64,000 nucleotides of DNA, from positions 4,464,001 through 4,528,000 of the forward strand of contig NZ_CP026652.1 of NCBI RefSeq assembly GCF_002946835.1. Reading direction: 5' to 3'. Below the pieces are notes generated by a model. It was not told the origin of the DNA. It ran no database searches and saw only the letters and a list, made by a program, of their open reading frames with translations. The stretch comes from Streptomyces dengpaensis (GTDB lineage Bacteria; Actinomycetota; Actinomycetes; Streptomycetales; Streptomycetaceae). The translations under genes were made by a program, and so were the position numbers. Shown here one piece after another: positions 8,760 to 16,427 of the stretch; the stretch's first letter is position 1, and every line of letters begins with the position of its first letter.

Positions 8760-8800
8760 CCCCTCTCGCGCCGGCATTACGAGTGCCGACGAGGGAGGGG
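8760..8800 (+). terminator. hairpin in the leader before the DUF6907-like gene
   Basis: CCCCTCTCG...CCGGCA / TGCCG...CGAGGGAGGGG forms a long stem with a 7-base loop. A smaller hairpin (GCCCC-CTTC-GGGGC) lies just before it. They occupy the 264-base gap after the Xis-like gene. They could terminate that operon or form a structured leader for the gene at 8890. Confidence 0.5.
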
Positions 8801-8889
8801 CCCAAGCACCCATCCGAACAACGACGAAACCCCGGGCTATCAGCTCGCCAGCTACCCGGGGCCTCGCACTTCAAGAACGGAAGAACGCC

Positions 8890-9609
8890 ATGAACCAAGT
8901 TACAGCGACGGTGCCCGCGACCACCATCCCGACCAGGAGCGCGGTCCCGGTCCTGCTCCGCGCGGCCGAACTCAACAAGGGCGAGCCTGGCAACTGGGGG
9001 TTCGAGGGCGAGCAGATCACCGCCGCGTACGACCCCGCGCAGATCAGCCGCGCCGACGCTGAGACCCGCCTCCGCGCGCAGATGAACGCGAAGGGCATCA
9101 CGGTCTCCGCGTTCGTCGACACCGACGGTCGCCCGGCCGACGAGGCGCGCGAGCACACCGAGCACACCGAATCGCCGCTCACGCCCGAGCAGACCACTCT
9201 CGTCCTCGACGAAGGCTTGGGCGCATGGGTCACCGCACCCGTCGAGACCGCGCTCCGGGACATCGACGACCAGCGCACAGCCCGCGAGAACGCGGAGGTC
9301 CCGTTCCTCGCCGCGCAGATGGTCGTGTCCGACTACCGGCCGCAGGCGTACGGGCGCCACACCGAGGTGTGGCTCAGCGCCGGCACCACCATCGGCAGCC
9401 TCACCCCGGCCAAGGCGCGGCAGGCGCTGGAGGCGATGCGCGGCTTCGTCGACCAGCTGGAGGCGGTGGTCACCCTCGCGGAGGAGACCGCAGCCGGCGA
9501 CTTCGAGGGCGACCCCGAGGTGTACCGCCTGGACCGTGAGGCCGAGGAGCGCCGGACCAAGGCCATCAGTGAGGCCCGGCTGAAGGCCATCGCCGAGGGC
9601 CGGGCGTGA
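8890..9609 (+). CDS. DUF6907-like protein
   Basis: A 239-residue acidic protein. The segment YGRHTEVWLSAGTTIGSLTPAKARQALEAM with a following helix resembles the C-terminal half of DUF6907 proteins, which are frequent in Streptomyces and its mobile elements. The usual N-terminal Cys/His patch is not obvious. Function is unknown. It is the first gene of a tightly packed replication block: its TGA overlaps the next GTG (GTGA). Confidence 0.6.
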   Translation: MNQVTATVPATTIPTRSAVPVLLRAAELNKGEPGNWGFEGEQITAAYDPAQISRADAETRLRAQMNAKGITVSAFVDTDGRPADEAREHTEHTESPLTPEQTTLVLDEGLGAWVTAPVETALRDIDDQRTARENAEVPFLAAQMVVSDYRPQAYGRHTEVWLSAGTTIGSLTPAKARQALEAMRGFVDQLEAVVTLAEETAAGDFEGDPEVYRLDREAEERRTKAISEARLKAIAEGRA

Positions 9610-10109
9610 CCACCACTCAGGACCGCGACAGCCCCCGCCTCACCGGGCGGGGGCCCGTCCTGCGGGCAGTACCCGAGAACGCCACGGCGGGCCAGATCAC
9701 CGGCCTCCGTGCCGAGACGCAGATCGCTGCGCTTGGCGTCCAGGACTGGCCCCCGTATGGCTCCGTCGACTGGCTGCGCCTCAGCGTCCAGGACCCGCGG
9801 ACGTACGCGGCCACCCTGGAAGCAGCCGAACTACACCGCCGAGCCGAGGCTGAGCGCATCCGGCTCGACGACCTGATGGACAACGCCCCCCCAGCGTGGT
9901 GGGCCGAGATCACCGACGAAGCCAGGGCCGAGACGTGCCGCAGAGTCCGCGCGGCGAAGTCCATGGAATCCGCGGCCGAGATCCGAGCCCGACAGGCCCG
10001 CGCTGGCAACCGGCCGCCGCACAAGCTCACTGCCACTCGCGGGTGGCCGCCCATCGCGATCCCCGGGCGGCCCGGCGAGTACCTCACGTACCAGGAGATC
10101 AGCGAGTGA
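9606..10109 (+). CDS. DUF2742-like hypothetical protein
   Basis: A 167-residue protein starting with GTG inside the previous stop. The motif PPYGSVDWLRLSVQDPRTYAATLEAAELHRR matches the YGSxxW...DP...AAxxAAE pattern I associate with DUF2742 proteins of actinophages. The same motif appears in the 57-residue protein at 13225. It overlaps the ATPase gene by four bases. A role as replication accessory protein is suggested only by this coupling. Confidence 0.55.
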   Translation: MTTTQDRDSPRLTGRGPVLRAVPENATAGQITGLRAETQIAALGVQDWPPYGSVDWLRLSVQDPRTYAATLEAAELHRRAEAERIRLDDLMDNAPPAWWAEITDEARAETCRRVRAAKSMESAAEIRARQARAGNRPPHKLTATRGWPPIAIPGRPGEYLTYQEISE

Positions 10110-11350
10110 CCACGCGCAACGACGCAGTCCTGCCTCCCGCCGAAGTGCTGGCGGCGGGGCTGCCCGTCGGGCCCGTGCTTGGCCCGTTCGGGGACGATGC
10201 ACAGTGGCTCGCCGAGGAACCGCCGGACGACATGCCGGCGGACCCGGAGCCCCGAGGCCTCGTCTTCCGTCCTGCGTCCTCGATCAAGATCCGGCCCGTG
10301 CGGTGGCTGTGGGACACCACTCCGGAGGGTGCCCCGCCGACATCACACGGCCGGATTCCGCTGTACTCCCTCGCGATTGCGGCGGGCGGGCCCGGGCTCG
10401 GGAAGTCGCAGTTCGCGGTGTGGATGACGGCGCGCATCACGCGGGGCGAGCTGCCCGGCGAGCTGTACGGCAAGCCGCGCCCGGTCATCTACGCGGCGGC
10501 GGAGGACTCATGGTCGTACACCATCGCCCCCCGGCTCATCGCGGCCGGCGCGGACATGGACCTTGTCTTCCACGTGTCGGTCAAGGACGACGAACACCTG
10601 CACGCCCGGCTCACGTTGCCCGTCGACACGTCGCTGCTCGCGCGCGAGGCCGAGCGGTACAGCGTGGCCCTGCTCGTCATGGACCCGCTTCTGTCGTACA
10701 TCGACAAGGGCGTAAACGACTACCGGGCAGCCGAGGTACGGCAGGCCTTGGAGCCCCTGATCGAGGCAGCCGACCATCACCACTTCACGATCCTGGGACT
10801 CGCACACTTCACGAAGTCCGGCGCCGCTGACCCCCTCTCCCGAGTCGCAGGGTCCGGCGCCTTCGGGCAGCTCATCCGCTGCCTCATCGCGTTCGCCAAG
10901 GAGGAAGGCGAGCAGGACGCCGAGAGCCGGTTCGTGATGTCCCTGGAGAAGAACAACCTCGGCCGGGTCGGGCTGCCGTCGCACGAGTACGCGATCCAGC
11001 CCGTGACCGTCGATACCGATGAAGGGCCCTCGTACGTATCGCGGTTCGTCCTCGGGCCCGAGACGACGACCAGCGTCCGCGAGGTCATGCGCGACGAGGC
11101 TTCACCCGACGCCAACCGCGGTGAGACGAACGAGACCGTCCTGTGGCTGCGCGGCTACCTCGCGGACCAGGGCGGGACGGACCTCGCGGCGGACGTGAAG
11201 AAGGCCGCGCACAAGGACGGCATCAGTGAGTCGTCACTCCAGCGGGCCCGCAAGAAGCTCGGCGTCGTGATGCGGCAGTCCGGGTTCGGCAAGAACCGCC
11301 GCTCGGAGTGGAGCCTTCCGGGCGCGCTTCCCGAGGACGGCGACGAGTGA
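10106..11350 (+). CDS. RepA-type AAA/RecA-like ATPase, probable replication protein
   Basis: A 414-residue protein of the RepA/DnaB-like AAA_25 group. Walker A is GGPGLGKS (residues 94-101), Walker B is VALLVMD (about 187-193), and AHFTK near residue 230 is a sensor-like motif. A C-terminal winged helix (ESSLQRARKKLGVVMRQSGF) follows. The family provides replicative-helicase or primosomal ATPase activity to plasmids and phages. The GTG start is fixed by the four-base overlap with the preceding gene. A dense set of dyads and iteron-like repeats begins 33 bases after its stop, which fits a rep gene next to its origin. Confidence 0.82.
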   Translation: MTTRNDAVLPPAEVLAAGLPVGPVLGPFGDDAQWLAEEPPDDMPADPEPRGLVFRPASSIKIRPVRWLWDTTPEGAPPTSHGRIPLYSLAIAAGGPGLGKSQFAVWMTARITRGELPGELYGKPRPVIYAAAEDSWSYTIAPRLIAAGADMDLVFHVSVKDDEHLHARLTLPVDTSLLAREAERYSVALLVMDPLLSYIDKGVNDYRAAEVRQALEPLIEAADHHHFTILGLAHFTKSGAADPLSRVAGSGAFGQLIRCLIAFAKEEGEQDAESRFVMSLEKNNLGRVGLPSHEYAIQPVTVDTDEGPSYVSRFVLGPETTTSVREVMRDEASPDANRGETNETVLWLRGYLADQGGTDLAADVKKAAHKDGISESSLQRARKKLGVVMRQSGFGKNRRSEWSLPGALPEDGDE

Positions 11351-11382
11351 TGCGCGTCTGTCTCCCTATCCCCACGGCACAC

Positions 11383-11561
11383 ATGGCACGTATGGCAAAC
11401 ATGGCGCTGACCTGCGACTCACTGGAGAGCGGGGGGTGACACGAATGGCAGACATGGTGACAGGAATGGGCGACTCATACGTGCCATGTCTGTCACGCGT
11501 GTCAGCCATTCGTGTCACTTAAAAACCGCAGGTCAATCCCATGTTTGCCATGTATGTCATT
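11383..11561. repeat. nested inverted repeats and iteron-like repeats; candidate replication origin
   Basis: ATGGCACGTATGG (11383), ATGGCAAACATGG (11392), ATGGCAGACATGG (11445) and, on the other strand, copies at 11539 and 11548 define an iteron-like 13-mer close to ATGRCANACATGG. A 25-bp arm (11392-11416) matches 11527-11551 inverted with 3 mismatches. Nested inside, GTGACACGAATGGC (11436-11449) pairs perfectly with 11505-11518, and CATACGTGCCATGT (11476) pairs with the first iteron region. No gene fits here. The position next to a RepA-type ATPase suggests an origin or an autoregulatory region. Confidence 0.6.
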
Positions 11562-11591
11562 CATTCCCCTTTACGTAGAGAGGGCAAGGTC

Positions 11592-11828
11592 ATGAGTCCT
11601 GAACCAGTGCGAACTGATCACGTGATCGGATCCCCGAACCTCGCCTCGCTGCTCACGGCCTACTACCAGTGCGGCCACTGCACCAGCGAGACCGACACCC
11701 GCACCGACGAGTCCGGCCTGATGCACGTCGTCATCCATCACGACGACGGCTGCCCCGTTCTCAACGGACACGTCAGTGCGCTCGGCGACGTCCTCCGTGC
11801 GGCTATCCCCGACACCTTCCGCCCCTGA
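11592..11828 (+). CDS. small Cys/His-rich hypothetical protein
   Basis: A 78-residue protein. An upstream in-frame ATG lies inside the repeats, so the ATG behind GGGCAAGG is preferred. CGHC (about residue 33) and a later HHDDGC could together form a zinc-binding site. I do not recognise a family. It lies 18 bases before the DUF5131 gene and is likely in the same transcript. Confidence 0.6.
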   Translation: MSPEPVRTDHVIGSPNLASLLTAYYQCGHCTSETDTRTDESGLMHVVIHHDDGCPVLNGHVSALGDVLRAAIPDTFRP

Positions 11829-11846
11829 CCGAACGGAGACACGACC

Positions 11847-12650
11847 ATGACCACGACCATCGAATGGACCGAGGCGACCTGGAACCCGACGACGGGTTGC
11901 GACCGCATCAGCCCCGGGTGCGACAACTGCTACGCGCTGACCATGGCCAAGCGGTTGAAGGGCATGGAGCAGCAGCGCGGCACCGCCCGCCCGAAGTACC
12001 AGAACGACGGCGACCCGCGCACCAGCGGGCCGGGCTTCGCCCTCACCGTCCACCCCGACACCCTCGACGCTCCGGTGAAGTGGCGCATCCCACGCCGCGT
12101 GTTCGTCAACTCGATGTCCGACCTGTTCCACGCCCGCGTGCCCGTGGACTTCGTGACGAGCGTCTGGCGGACCATGGCCAGCACGCCGCAGCACACGTAC
12201 CAGATCCTCACCAAGCGCCCGGAGCGCCTCGCCCGCGTCCTCGAGCAGGTTCACGGCGCGCTCGGGCTCGAGGAGCCGCTGCCGAACGTGTGGCTCGGTA
12301 CGAGCATCGAGAGCGACGACTACGCCCGCCGGGCCGACGCCCTCCGCCTGGCCCCGGCCGCCGTCCGCTTCGTGTCCGCTGAGCCGCTCCTCGGCCCGCT
12401 CCCGTCCCTCGACGTGACCGGCATCGACTGGGTGATCCTCGGCGGCGAGTCCGGCCCCGGCGCCCGGCCGCTCGAACTCGTCTGGATCCGGGACGTGATC
12501 GGCCAGTGCCGTACGGCCGGCGCGGCGCCGTTCGTGAAGCAGCTCGGCTCGGTGTGGGCGAAGGCGAGCGGGGCGTCGGACAAGAAGGGCGGCAGCCCCG
12601 AGGACTGGCCGACGGACCTGCGAGTGCGCGAGTACCCGGCCGCGGCGTGA
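11847..12650 (+). CDS. DUF5131 / phage Gp37-Gp68 family protein
   Basis: A 267-residue protein with the diagnostic start IEWTEATWNPTTGCDRISPGCDNCYA. Cys18, Cys25 and Cys28 form a CX6CX2C cluster. Later conserved blocks are NSMSDLFH, QILTKRPER, LGTSIES and ILGGESGPGARP. The family occurs in phages and mobile elements. The cysteine cluster and fold hints suggest a radical-SAM-like enzyme, but the substrate is not known to me. It is followed by a hairpin and then the DUF4326 gene, a pairing often seen in phage genomes. Confidence 0.88.
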   Translation: MTTTIEWTEATWNPTTGCDRISPGCDNCYALTMAKRLKGMEQQRGTARPKYQNDGDPRTSGPGFALTVHPDTLDAPVKWRIPRRVFVNSMSDLFHARVPVDFVTSVWRTMASTPQHTYQILTKRPERLARVLEQVHGALGLEEPLPNVWLGTSIESDDYARRADALRLAPAAVRFVSAEPLLGPLPSLDVTGIDWVILGGESGPGARPLELVWIRDVIGQCRTAGAAPFVKQLGSVWAKASGASDKKGGSPEDWPTDLRVREYPAAA

Positions 12651-12663
12651 CCCGTACGACGAC

Positions 12664-12692
12664 GGCCCGCCCCAAGGCAGATGGGGCGGGCC
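12664..12692 (+). terminator. hairpin between DUF5131 and DUF4326 genes
   Basis: GGCCCGCCCC and GGGGCGGGCC form a perfect 10-bp stem with a 9-base loop. No U-tract follows, as is common in Streptomyces. It may terminate or attenuate transcription before the DUF4326 gene. Confidence 0.6.
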
Positions 12693-12721
12693 ACCCCGAC
12701 AGCATCGCAGAGGACACCGAC

Positions 12722-13099
12722 ATGACCACCACCGTGATCAACCTCAAGGGCCGCATCCACGAATACGGGCCCCGCCTCGAACACGCCCCGTCCGGCCTCG
12801 TCTACGTAGGCCGCGCCCTCTACCGCGGCGGCTGGCACCTGGCCGGCCACAAGCTCTTCAACCCGTACACCGTCGGCGCCCGCCATACCCGAGAGCAGGC
12901 CCTCGCCCTATACCGCGAGCACCTCCTCGACCGGCCGGACCTCCTCGCGCTGATGCCCGAACTCCGGGGCAAGACCCTCGCCTGCTGGTGCGCCCCGGAG
13001 CAGTGCCACGCGCACGTCATCGCCGAGTTCGCCGACGATCCCGAGGCGGTCGGCCGCTCCGAGGGGCAGCTCTTCGGGCCCCTCGGGTTCACGGCGTGA
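12722..13099 (+). CDS. DUF4326 protein
   Basis: A 125-residue protein. VYVGRALYRGGWHLAGHKLFNPYTVG, the middle helix with YREHL, and the signature LRGKTLACWCAPEQCHAHVIAEFAD (Cys-Trp-Cys...Cys-His) are typical of DUF4326. The fold is predicted to bind a small ligand, but activity is unproven. The ATG is preferred over upstream in-frame starts that would run into the preceding gene. It accompanies DUF5131 as a likely functional pair. Confidence 0.85.
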   Translation: MTTTVINLKGRIHEYGPRLEHAPSGLVYVGRALYRGGWHLAGHKLFNPYTVGARHTREQALALYREHLLDRPDLLALMPELRGKTLACWCAPEQCHAHVIAEFADDPEAVGRSEGQLFGPLGFTA

Positions 13100-13224
13100 G
13101 CTTGTGAGTGGTTGCGTTGGTATGGGGCTGCGTTGGTGTGGAGGTGTGTCGGGTTGTGTGCGGGGTGTGTTGTGTGCGGCGAGACCGGTCGGGCAGTGGA
13201 GCGCGATGGGTGGTGGCAGTGGTG

Positions 13225-13398
13225 ATGGGTGCTGATGAGACGGCGAGTTGGGCCAGGGAGGAGTTGGCGGGGTTGACGACGGTTCCGGAGTACGGGTCGG
13301 AGGCGTGGCATGGGTTGGAGCCGTCGGATCCGCGGCGGCAGGCGGCTTTGGTGGTTGCGGCGGAGCGGTGGCGGGAGCGGTCGGGGGTGGCTCGGTGA
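13225..13398 (+). CDS. short DUF2742-like protein
   Basis: A 57-residue protein with the motif VPEYGSEAWHGLEPSDPRRQAALVVAAERWR, which is shared with the 167-residue protein at 9606. The ATG is chosen because upstream in-frame codons give a Cys/Val-rich stretch of no coding character. Its stop overlaps the next GTG. Function is unknown. Small proteins of this kind precede WhiB-like genes in several actinophages. Confidence 0.55.
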   Translation: MGADETASWAREELAGLTTVPEYGSEAWHGLEPSDPRRQAALVVAAERWRERSGVAR

Positions 13399-13574
13399 CG
13401 CGGTGGCAGCGGGTGGTGCGGGCGTTGGGTGCGGTGCGGTCGGAGCTGTTGGACACGGCCGGGTTGGGGCTGCTGGCTACGGCGGCGTTCACATGGTCGA
13501 TGACTGCGGGGTTCGTGGCGGCCGGTCTGGCGGTGCTGGGGTTGAACTGGCGTCTGAACGAGGGGCGTGAGTGA
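13395..13574 (+). CDS. small membrane protein
   Basis: A 59-residue protein starting with GTG inside the preceding stop. A hydrophobic stretch (LLDTAGLGLLATAAFTWSMT and AGFVAAGLAVLGLNW) can form two membrane helices with a short turn, flanked by basic residues. It could be a holin-like or transfer-related membrane peptide; nothing in the sequence decides this. Its stop overlaps the WhiB-like gene start. Confidence 0.55.
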   Translation: MTRWQRVVRALGAVRSELLDTAGLGLLATAAFTWSMTAGFVAAGLAVLGLNWRLNEGRE

Positions 13575-13993
13575 GCGGGCATCACGCTGCGGGTGCGCGG
13601 CCGGTTGTGTCCCTCGGGATTCCAGGGTTCGTGTTGGAGGCGCGGGAGTTGGTGCCGTGTCGTACGGATCCGGATGCGTACTTCGCGGAGGGTGTGCGGC
13701 CGGCGCGGGCGCGGGAGTTGTGCGCGGGCTGCGGCTACCTCGAGGCCTGCCGCGCGTACGTGCTCGATAACCCGGAGTTGTACGGCGTTTGGGGTGGGAC
13801 GACCCGGCGGGAGCGGCAGGGAGTGCGGCGCCGGGCAGCGGAGGGGGACCGGGGTCCGCCGTGGTGTCGAGGTGTGGTGAGAAGGGCGCGAGATAGGCCC
13901 GGCCCCCCGGGGGTCGGTGGAAGACCCGGGCGGCAGTGCGCCCGCCCGGTTACCGGTAGATCGAAGCAGCAGGTAACGGAGACATCATGGTGA
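13571..13993 (+). CDS. WhiB-family iron-sulfur regulator
   Basis: A 140-residue protein with all WhiB hallmarks. Four cysteines (30, 51, 54, 60, in PCRTDP and ELCAGCGYLEACRAY) would hold a [4Fe-4S] cluster. GVWGG (72-76) is the turn that contacts the sigma factor, and TRRERQGVRRR is the basic tail. Actinophage and plasmid WhiB proteins can interfere with host WhiB regulators of division. Beyond residue 90 an Arg/Gly/Pro-rich extension of about 50 residues is unusual and may be a read-through end. It overlaps the next gene by seven bases. Confidence 0.9.
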   Translation: MSGHHAAGARPVVSLGIPGFVLEARELVPCRTDPDAYFAEGVRPARARELCAGCGYLEACRAYVLDNPELYGVWGGTTRRERQGVRRRAAEGDRGPPWCRGVVRRARDRPGPPGVGGRPGRQCARPVTGRSKQQVTETSW

Positions 13994-14712
13994 AGATCAC
14001 GGCACGGCAGGTTGAGAAGGCTGAGGAGCGGGCGGCCGAGCAGGAGCGGCAGCGCGACGCGGCCGGTGAGCGGCTGACGGCGGCGCCGTACTCGGAGGTC
14101 GCGGCGCAGGAGCTGACGGAGGCCTCGCAGTTGGCGGCGCAGCTGCGGGCCAGCGCGCGGGAGTTGCGGGAGAAGTTCGAGGAGCAGGTTGCGGCGGAGC
14201 GGTCGGCGGCGTCGCGGGAGGAGCGGGAGAAGGCGGCCGCGGCGGAGATCGCGGCGGCGGGGCGGGAGTTGAAGACGGCCACGGGGAAGCTCGAGGCGGC
14301 GGCCGTGCAGGCGCAGGACGCCCTCGTCGCGCTGATGCAGGAGGCTGAGGGCTATGACGCTCTGGTGGAGCGGCACGCGGGCGTCCTGGAGGCAGCGGGG
14401 CTCGGTCTGGACGGGGAGACGGGTGGTGGGCACGGGCTGCTCGACACCACGGTCCGGGTGCGGGGCGTCTCGTACGAGTCGCTGGCGCCGGCCGGGGTGC
14501 TGCTGTGGGTGGCGCGGCGGGTGGCGGAGGCGCGTCTGCCTCAGCAGAACTCGACGGCTGCGGCGTTGACGGGTCTTGCTGGCTATGGGTCGTGGGAGCG
14601 GCGTGGGGATGGCCTGTTGGCGTGTGTGCCTGCGGTGAAGGCGGTGAAGTATCCCGAGCCGCCTCGGTTGCTGAACGCGGATCAGGTGGCGGCTGCGGCC
14701 GCGTCGAAGTGA
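13987..14712 (+). CDS. coiled-coil protein, paralogue 1
   Basis: A 241-residue protein. Residues 5-115 are an Ala/Glu/Arg-rich coiled coil (EERAAEQERQRDAAGERL...SREEREKAAAAEIAAAGREL). The globular end contains YDALVERHAGVLEAAGL and closes with YPEPPRLLNADQVAAAAAS. No family is recognised. The next gene has the same plan (coiled coil, then HDRLVRAAGAVLEKRGL, then YPRHPM), so the two look like an old tandem duplication. Phage scaffolding or minor structural proteins can look like this, but there is no direct support. Confidence 0.6.
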   Translation: MVKITARQVEKAEERAAEQERQRDAAGERLTAAPYSEVAAQELTEASQLAAQLRASARELREKFEEQVAAERSAASREEREKAAAAEIAAAGRELKTATGKLEAAAVQAQDALVALMQEAEGYDALVERHAGVLEAAGLGLDGETGGGHGLLDTTVRVRGVSYESLAPAGVLLWVARRVAEARLPQQNSTAAALTGLAGYGSWERRGDGLLACVPAVKAVKYPEPPRLLNADQVAAAAASK

Positions 14713-14747
14713 CCACGAAGACCAATGAGTTCGAGGGGAGTATCAGC

Positions 14748-15395
14748 ATGATTGCAGTCACGACGGAGGACGTGGAGCAGGCCGAGGCGCTGGCTGAGCA
14801 GGCGGCGGGCGAGCTGCGGGAGGCTGAGCGGCGCTACGCCAGCAACCGGGCTTCGCAGACGGCGTATGAGCGGCACAAGGCCGCTGTCGAGGTGGCCGAC
14901 CAGGCGGCGGTGCGGGCGCGGCTGACGCGCCAGGACTGGGAGGCGCACCAGGCGGTGCGGGACCTGCGTGCGGCCGAGGGTGAGGCCGCGGTCCGGGAGA
15001 TGGCCGACGACATCGACGGCCTGGCTACGTCCCGTACGGCGGCCGTTGGCGCGGTCGCGGAGGCGGCTGCGGCGATGGCCCGGGCGCTGGTTGCTCTGGA
15101 CGCTCACGACCGCCTGGTGCGTGCGGCGGGGGCGGTGCTGGAGAAGCGCGGGCTGCGTAGCCGCGACGGTGAGTCGACGGGCGTGAGCCTCGACGGGGCC
15201 GCGCGGATCGGCGGGGAGCTGTGGCCGCTGGTCGACGGGGCGGGGGTGCTCGGTCACTGCCTGGCCGAGCAGGTGGCCGGCGTGTATCCGCGGCATCCGA
15301 TGGCGCGGCCGGCGCCGGGGGCGTACGGCGGGGTGTCGGCGGCGAAGGGGCGGGATCAGGTGCTCGCGCTGGTGCGGGCAGCGAGGGGTCGCTGA
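14748..15395 (+). CDS. coiled-coil protein, paralogue 2
   Basis: A 215-residue relative of the preceding protein: an N-terminal coiled coil (EQAEALAEQAAGELREAERRY), an Ala-rich middle helix, ALVALDAHDRLVRAAGAVLEKRGL, and a C-terminal segment with VYPRHPM. The ATG behind GAGGGGAG is chosen over longer in-frame starts that overlap paralogue 1. The 35-base gap and same direction suggest one operon. Function is unknown. The last 80 bases before the convergent zinc-protein gene contain a GCGTTACGGCTA motif. Confidence 0.6.
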   Translation: MIAVTTEDVEQAEALAEQAAGELREAERRYASNRASQTAYERHKAAVEVADQAAVRARLTRQDWEAHQAVRDLRAAEGEAAVREMADDIDGLATSRTAAVGAVAEAAAAMARALVALDAHDRLVRAAGAVLEKRGLRSRDGESTGVSLDGAARIGGELWPLVDGAGVLGHCLAEQVAGVYPRHPMARPAPGAYGGVSAAKGRDQVLALVRAARGR

Positions 15396-15477
15396 GCGGT
15401 TCCCAGCGGCCGAGCGCCCGGTGTCCCTTCGGGGGTGCCGGGCGCTTCCGTGCGTTGGCCAGCCCAGTGCGTTACGG

Positions 15478-16227
15478 CTACGCGTGCGGGTCTCGCTCGA
15501 TGTGTGCCTTCAGCTTGTCGAGGAGTTGCTCGATGACGGCGATGTTCTCGTCGAGCTGCTCCGTCAACTGCTCTGTCTCCTCCACCGAGAAGGATCCGTC
15601 GAGTTCGCCCACGGTCCCGAGCCCCGTCGCAAGGCCGGACAGGAAGGGGATCGCCTTCCTGAGTGCCTCAGCCTGCGAGCGTTGCGGGAGCCGCCGACCG
15701 CGCGCATCGGTAAGGGGTGGCGCCTCGGCTTGTTCAGTCGCCGGGGCGCTCGCCTGCCTCCGTCGGTACGCCTTCTGCCGGCAGGCCCCGCCGCAATACC
15801 GGGAGTCGGCGCGTCCGGTCGTCACGGGCTCGCCGCAGGTCTCGCACGGGTTACCGCTCCCCTTCCCTCCGTTACGGCTACGCGTGAGAGACGTGCTGCA
15901 CGAGGGGGAGCACGTCACCCGACGGAGTCCCGGGTCGCTATTCCGCACAACCATCCGGCCGCATGCAGTGCATGCCGTCGGGGGCATCTCGCTCCCGCGT
16001 CCGGCAAGCTCGAACCACTCGAAGCCGGGACGCTGGCGGGTTGCTGGCGGGGCGATATGGCCGGTGTCGGGGTCGATCCATCCGGCCCGGTAGCAGGGCT
16101 CGCAGATCAGTTCACGGGTTGTCCAGTGCCGTCGTCCGCGCGAGCGGGTTGCTTGGACGAGGAAGCCGGGGCCGGTGAGAGCGGCGTCGCACATGCCGCA
16201 ATCGATCTCCCATTGTCTGTCACTCAT
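15478..16227 (-). CDS. multi-zinc-ribbon protein with C-terminal coiled coil
   Basis: A 249-residue protein on the opposite strand to its neighbours. Cysteine pairs occur at DCGMCDA, ICEPCYRAG, ACTACGRM, RVTCSPSCS, PCETCGEP and RYCGGACRQKAYRRRQ. The last resembles the zinc motif of replication or endonuclease accessory proteins, and the RQKAYRRR segment is basic. The C-terminal 90 residues form a Leu/Glu-rich helix (VEETEQLTEQLDENIAVIEQLLDKL). The ATG at 16227 abuts a copy of the 12-base motif GCGTTACGGCTA, which also occurs upstream, inside and at the end of the gene. A self-regulated DNA-binding protein is likely. Confidence 0.7.
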   Translation of the reverse strand: MSDRQWEIDCGMCDAALTGPGFLVQATRSRGRRHWTTRELICEPCYRAGWIDPDTGHIAPPATRQRPGFEWFELAGRGSEMPPTACTACGRMVVRNSDPGLRRVTCSPSCSTSLTRSRNGGKGSGNPCETCGEPVTTGRADSRYCGGACRQKAYRRRQASAPATEQAEAPPLTDARGRRLPQRSQAEALRKAIPFLSGLATGLGTVGELDGSFSVEETEQLTEQLDENIAVIEQLLDKLKAHIERDPHA

Positions 16228-16278
16228 AGCCGTAACGCTAGCGTGAGCGGACTCCTCTGTAACGCGTAGCCGTAACGC
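16227..16278 (-). promoter_or_regulatory. paired GCGTTACGGCTA operators (four copies in the locus)
   Basis: On the minus strand the 12-mer reads GCGTTACGGCTA at 16267-16278 and again at 16227-16238, where it runs into the start codon of the zinc protein. The copies are 40 bp apart, close to four helical turns. Two further copies on the plus strand lie at 15469-15480 (overlapping the stop) and 15870-15880 (internal, 11 of 12 bases). I infer autoregulatory sites. Confidence 0.55.
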
Positions 16279-16427
16279 ATGCGTGGGCTCGTCGCGTACG
16301 TGGGGCCCAACCTTCCTGTACGGAAGGTCGGGTGCCGCTGTTTTGTAAGAAACCTCCAATGTGATGCGGCTGTTTCTCCGTGAAGACATGCATTCAGCCG
16401 TACGATCTTTGTAGGAGGTGGACATCA

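Noticed and set aside
13395..13574. A holin gene
   Set aside because: Two hydrophobic helices in 59 residues are compatible, but there is no endolysin nearby and no sequence motif to support it.
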